Of a stretch of DNA of 64,000 nucleotides, positions 59,243 through 64,000 are shown piece after piece. Below the pieces are notes generated by a model, which had not been told where the DNA came from, searched no databases, and worked only from the letters and a program-made list of their open reading frames with translations. Source of the DNA: Eunapius fragilis (lineage: Eukaryota; Porifera; Demospongiae; Spongillida; Spongillidae); contig OY811990.1 of NCBI GenBank assembly GCA_963681505.1, positions 2,377,250 through 2,441,249 on the forward strand. The letters run 5' to 3'. The position numbers and the translations under genes were made by a program. Positions within the stretch are counted from its first letter, which is position 1. The number at the start of each line of letters is the position of its first letter.

Positions 59243-59322
59243 ATTTTTTATTAAACATTAAACAAGTAGTAAAATAGAACATACAATTATTAAACACATT
59301 ACACACACAAACGGATCTAGCT

Positions 59323-60774
59323 CTATGACAGTGGGATAATCCTAGAGAGGATGGCTGTAGCATTGGCACGAACTAGATGGACATTAAGCCGGCCATAAAT
59401 GTCATTCAGCACAACTGACTTGGACTTGCATGTAGAGGTGGCGAGTCTGGAGGCAATTGATGAAATGATAGAAGAGGCCTCATCGCCCCAAGCTCCATAC
59501 GATTCTACCACCATGGGGACACATACCCATCCAAGTTCCGAACATTTGGGATCATTAGCTTGATGTTTCCTCGCCTCTGTGGCCTGAGCAGCAGACTTGG
59601 CCAAGACTCCCGCTTCCAAAAGGGTTAAAGGGTTTAGCGGAGACGTGATGGAGACATCTAGTGCTGCTGGTTTGCCTAAGAACCAATTGGATAGCAAGAT
59701 ATCAGCTGGGCGAGTCTTATTGTGGTCATGTGTGAGATTGTTGCCCACTTCCACCTGAACACCTATGTGTGCACGCCGACAGGTCTCCACCAGGATATCT
59801 CTGATCTTGTTGTGGCGGGAGACCACATCTCCACCAAATTTGCAGGTGACTGCATGGTGGCCAAGGTGATCAAGTACACCGGGACACAGGGTACACTGAG
59901 AGCCCTCTGAAGTATCGAGGCCAAGCCACCACTTTACAGCAATCTGGAAAACAGGTGGATCTAGATGGAGTCCAAGGCCCTCAGAGGGAGTTACAGACAG
60001 CCAGGCTGAAGCATGGGGTGAAGAGATGGACAATAGACGGGCTTTGTCTGCCAATGAAGATAGAGTGAGCAGATCGTCGAATAGATGGTCATCAATTTTG
60101 GAAGACAGTGTTTTCTGAATAGGAGGGGAAAGAAGAACAGACTCAACATTAATGGCTTCTACTGGTAAAACTAAGTTGTTAAAGACCTCCACAGCTTGAG
60201 ATAGGTGGTGGACTGATTTGGATCCAAAGTCCGATGAACAAATGGAGGAGATGTAAGCTGCAGAAGAGTGGTGAGACAAAGATCGCAGGCCTAGGCCTCC
60301 TATGCTCAGGCTGAGCTGGGCTTGTTTCCAGGCAGTATCAGAGGTATCAACACCAGTGCACTCACTGAAAACCCTACGGATGTCATTGTCAAAAAGGCTG
60401 AGAGCTTGTGATGATAGAGATGGTGGTGTTGATCGGGCTAGGTGTACCAGCTTACAAAACCCTCCACACAGACGAAGGAGGACCAATGCAACCTGGGGAT
60501 CCAACACACCAACTTGCTCAAGTTGGGATAGGAGAGCACTGGCCTCCATCCGCTTGGTAGTGATGAATGAAGAGAAAAAATCCAGATCTCCAATGGCCAC
60601 ACCAAGTATTACAATGTTTGGCTTGTCAGATGCTTTCATCCCAGAAGGGAACACATCAAGATTGTGGCGGGAGAAAACCTCACACTTTGACAAGTTGACA
60701 AAGATACCTAGAGCTGGACCCTGAACCTGGAGAAGACTGAGGCACCGGCACAGAGACTGCCTTGGGCCAGCCAA
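59323..60774 (-). pseudogene. Retrotransposon polymerase, post-YLDD part through REL endonuclease (copy 2)
   Basis: A 483-codon frame from just after RT motif C to the natural stop at 59323. It includes the zinc motif CTLCPGVLDHLGHHAVTC, VVSRHNKIRD, RPADILLSN...AALDVSITSPL and ANATAILSR in one frame, so the C-terminal frameshift of copy 1 is absent. The true frame extends a few codons upstream through YLDD but is cut by a 10-bp deletion near 60813. Confidence 0.88.
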
Positions 60775-60785
60775 GACACCATCAT

Positions 60786-61040
60786 CTAGGTACCATGCAT
60801 GGAAAAGGTTGCTTTGTCTTCTGAGATTGCTTTAACAAGGACATTTAATACAAGAGAGAATAGCAGGGGACCAAGGGGATCTCCTTGTTGGACACCCGAT
60901 TCTGAGGTCAAACAACCCAAAGTATGCCAGAGGTATGGATGTTGCCCATAGCACCAACCAACCCAAGGCAAGAGCTCTGGGAAATGCTCAGCACATGCAC
61001 TCAGAGAGAAGAGCTTGGCGGGAAACCTGGTTGAAGGCAT
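60786..61040 (-). pseudogene. Retrotransposon RT motif B segment (copy 2)
   Basis: Short frame with FPELLPWVGWCYG and GVQQGDPLGPLLFS. It runs off frame at the 10-bp deletion (SEDKATFSMHGT), so motif C is separated from motif B. Confidence 0.85.
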
Positions 61041-62862
61041 TCTTCATGTCCACCTTTAACACTCCAAAGTCCTCTTCTAACCAATGCTCCTCCACACACG
61101 CTCTCAGGCCATGAATAATTTCGGCTCCACGGGGGCAGGCCACTCCAAACTGGTATGGCTCAAAGAATGATGCAGCATTCACTCTGAGGGCAGCACAAAG
61201 GCATTTTCCCACAAGGCGGCGCAAAACCTCCCCAACAGCAATTGGGCGAATATCACCTAAGGTTGCCTTGTTAAGAGCCGTAAGATTCCCCCCGGCCAGG
61301 TGTTTATCTAATTCTTTAGGAGCTTTTCCTGAGGATAAGATGTTAATCACTGCCTTGAGGGACTGAAGAAGTGGAGTCTGTAGTGGTACTTCAGCTGCAT
61401 CAATAAGGTGTTGAATTCTTAAACCTGAAGGACCTGCTGCAGTCAGCTTGGGGAATGACCTAAGGATGGACATGAGATTTTGATCACTAGGAAGCTTGAA
61501 TTCAACATCTGAAACCTGGGGTACAGACGGGCATGGACTATGAGGGTGCTTACTGACCAAGAGTTTCCATGTATCATCATTATTTGGTGCCACTCCTGAT
61601 GATGTGAGAGCTTGGCAAGCCTTTCCATAAAGCCCATCTTGTGCCAATGAGATGGCAGAAATGATCTTTTTATTTCCAGGGTCTCCTTCAGCACGATTGG
61701 AATGTGATGTGGTGGGTGAGCGTTGCAGGGCCCTATGCCACAGATCACTTAGGCGACCTTCCGACCACATCCTACAGAGAACATCAATTGGAACAGGCCT
61801 GTTGTGGCGGCCTCGACGCTTGGCACTTGGCAGTACACACTTTGGGAGCATTAAAAGCTTTGTCCAAGCCTCTACTGTGTTCTCACTGACTACTGACCTA
61901 AGGGTAGCAGATAGGACACGGGCAAATGCCGCTTTAGCATTGTTGGGCACAAATCGGAGAGTAGGACATCTGAGGTTACAAATATCGCTGAGGGAAGGCA
62001 AGGTCTCAGAAACCTGGCCCGAGCCAACTATTAGGATTGAAAGTGCAACAGATGACAACATAGGTGGCTTTGTGATGCACTTCTTGCTGTGTGACTGCTT
62101 GTGGGAGATGGCAACAAGACTAAGGCACTGGTGACAAATGAAAAGTTTCTTATCCTTCAGCCAGGAGTCTGGAACCAAACCACAAAAAGTACCTCGAATA
62201 TGACCTTCCATGTAGGCCTTCCACATTGACTGTGCAACAAGTGCCTGACAACCTTGCACAATGCATGGTTCCCTAGACGAAGCCATATCATTAGGAATTG
62301 GTGATGACTGAGGTGACGATTTCGATGGTGGTGACCTTTGAACCATTCGAGATGGCTGCTGCGATAGGGTTGATAGTTGTTGGGGTTGTGGAAGCGGCAC
62401 TGGTGACGTTGACTGGCGGCGCGGTTGTGAAGACGAAGTCCGGGTTTGAGACAAATGGTGTGGTTGCGGTTGCGGTTGTAAAGGAGGTCGTGAAGCGCCT
62501 GGAGAAACGGGCAATTGCGGATGTGAATCCGCTTGTGGATGGTGGGAAACCGATGAATTTGAAACCGACAACAGTGGAGTAAACTCGGATGAAGGTTGTG
62601 CAGCTGCGATATTCAAGTTTAAATTAGAATTTGCGTTAGAACAGCGGCCACGCTTCATGGGAAGGCAACTGAAACAAGCACGCTTTAACTTGCAGCAAAC
62701 ACACGACTTGCACCGAGCATTGTTCCCGTTGCAAGAACAACACTTAGACTTCTTCAAATTTCCTTCGTCACCCCATAGATTGAAGACAATCCATCTTATT
62801 ATTTTTTTTTTTTTTACCAAATAAATTATTATTATTATTGATACAAGAGAATACAGATACAA
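60988..62862 (-). pseudogene. Retrotransposon polymerase N-terminal part to RT motif A (copy 2)
   Basis: Matches copy 1 from GNLKKSKCCSCNGNN to QALLSECMC, with the same TGCATGTGC frameshift. The native start (MAASSSG) is lost: upstream of 62775 the sequence is unrelated and AT-rich, so roughly the first 33 codons of this frame are not native. Confidence 0.85.
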
Positions 62863-62967
62863 TAAAATAGTACATTATTATTCAAAAAACACCTTATTTA
62901 AATGCATACACAATTATTATTATTATTATTTATTATCATGATTATTAATACTGGCAAGCGCCCCCCC

Positions 62968-62998
<31 letters not shown>

Positions 62999-63555
62999 AC
63001 AGCCCTTTGCGGCTGGACAAAAGGGTCCATAATTAGACAATACCGTTAAACCAAGAAAACTCATTGCGGCTAGATGCGCCATGGCCTCATTTTTTGATAG
63101 AGCTGTATCTTGTTCGTTTTACCATTAAATACCTGTTGATCCCTCCCATTTAACTGGTGTATCGTCGTAGTAGAGACTATACCATATGCGCACTCTTCAT
63201 ATCGCAATCCTTAATAACGCGCAGCCAATTTATATATGGATATCGTAAGGGAGAGGGGGTACTTCACGCTGATAATACCAAGCACAGACAAATTCTCAGG
63301 AACGTCAGCATGCTGCTTTGTCAACTATACACATTTAGGTATACAGAAACACCATTTAGGTCCAGCCATACTTTTTTTTCACCACACAATAAAGGGTTTT
63401 GCTTTTCTATGAATAATGCGGTATTAGTAGCTTTATTCGGTCACATAGCCTAGATGAAACACCACACATACCAGCTCCAGAAACTTTTCAGAGCTTGTGG
63501 AAAACATTTGGTGGCTAGAGAGATCAAAAGGAGAGCATTCATGAGAGGGGGTTTA
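62999..63555. other. Right flank of the duplication, no gene recognised
   Basis: Unique sequence after the poly-C tract. A 98-codon plus-strand ORF (63157-63453) has no recognisable motif and is probably chance. Confidence 0.4.
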
Positions 63556-63559
63556 TAAT

Positions 63560-64000
63560 GGGTACATGACGGCAGGGGGTCCAGCTGCTTACTGTGGGAA
63601 CATGGAGCAGACCAGCTGCTTATAGTAGGTACTTTGGGGCATGTGCAGGGGGTCCAGCTACTTAGTGAGTACATAGGGGCAGAGAGTACAGTGAGTACAC
63701 AGGGGCAGGGGTCTAGCTGCTTACTGTGGGTACATGGGGGGCAGGGGTCCAGCTGCTTACTGTGTGTACATGGGGGGCAGGGGTCCAGCTGCTTACTGTG
63801 GGTACATGGTGGGCAGGGGTCCAGCTGCTTACAGTGGGTACATGGGGGCAGGGGGGGCCAGTTCCTTACAGTGGGTACATGGGGGCAAGGGGACATGGGT
63901 ACATGGGTGAGGGGGACTAGCTGCTTACAGTGGGTACATGGGGGCAAGGGGGCCAGTTGCTTACAGTGGGTACATGGGGGCAAGGGGGCATGGGTACATG
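63560..64000 (+). repeat. ~36-bp G-rich minisatellite running off the window
   Basis: Units built on CCAGCTGCTTACTGTGGG, TACATGGGGGCAGGGG are repeated about a dozen times, with some truncated units. The Pro/Cys/Gln-rich minus-strand ORF is an artefact. Confidence 0.92.

Larger units (their letters stand above)
47887..62998 (+). repeat. 15-kb segmental duplication, copy 2
   Basis: Direct duplicate of 15435-30348. Private changes include a 10-bp deletion in the retrotransposon near 60813, and about 155 bp of different AT-rich sequence (62775-62930) replacing the retrotransposon start region. The poly-C tract at the right edge is longer (about 62960-62998). Confidence 0.93.

Noticed and set aside
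63450-63983. Cys/Pro-rich minus-strand protein
   Set aside because: It is a translation of the 36-bp minisatellite at the window end.

Overview
The window is animal nuclear DNA with the look of a sponge (Porifera) genome. It holds metazoan-type genes: a CPEB RNA-binding protein, a GT43 glucuronyltransferase and a GABA-B-like class C receptor. Visible introns are very short (about 50-80 bp with GT-AG ends). The rest is a dense, young repeat landscape: REL-endonuclease non-LTR retrotransposons, a Ty3/Gypsy remnant, a P-element/THAP9-like transposase, several MITE families, satellites, GT/CA-rich foldback modules and poly-C tracts. The sponge assignment is an inference from gene families and intron size, not from a diagnostic marker.

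Layout. 0-5 kb: two 3' fragments of REL non-LTR retrotransposons bracket the 3' coding exon of a CPEB2/3/4-type gene (minus strand). That exon is split by two DNA transposons, a 1.71-kb element with perfect 108-bp inverted ends and a 9-bp target duplication, and a 325-bp MITE with a TTA duplication. 5-7.4 kb: G-rich and AT-rich intergenic DNA. 7.5-8.8 kb: decayed Ty3/Gypsy integrase plus 3' LTR. 9-13 kb: unrecognised exons, a tRNA-Ala-like relic, and a GT43 glycosyltransferase (minus strand). 13-15 kb: minisatellite, MITEs and a palindrome.

15.4-30.3 kb and 47.9-63.0 kb are two copies of one roughly 15-kb block in the same orientation. Each copy carries an integrase relic, decaying TE-derived ORFs, GT/CA-rich foldback modules, one well-preserved 179-bp exon, a small secreted-protein ORF, degenerate satellite, a 276-bp MITE, and a nearly full-length REL non-LTR retrotransposon (minus strand). 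The retrotransposon copies share one frameshift and then carry different private breaks.

Between the two copies lie a 4.3-kb satellite array with higher-order structure (30.9-35.25 kb), a region rich in small inverted and direct repeats, a GABA-B-like receptor with two frameshifts (38.7-40.9 kb), a third partial copy of the foldback modules (42.6-46.8 kb) and a P-element-like transposase (46.87-47.8 kb). The window ends in a G-rich minisatellite. No operons, CRISPR arrays or prokaryotic signals are present. The genes do not form one pathway; the unifying theme is transposon invasion and recent segmental duplication.
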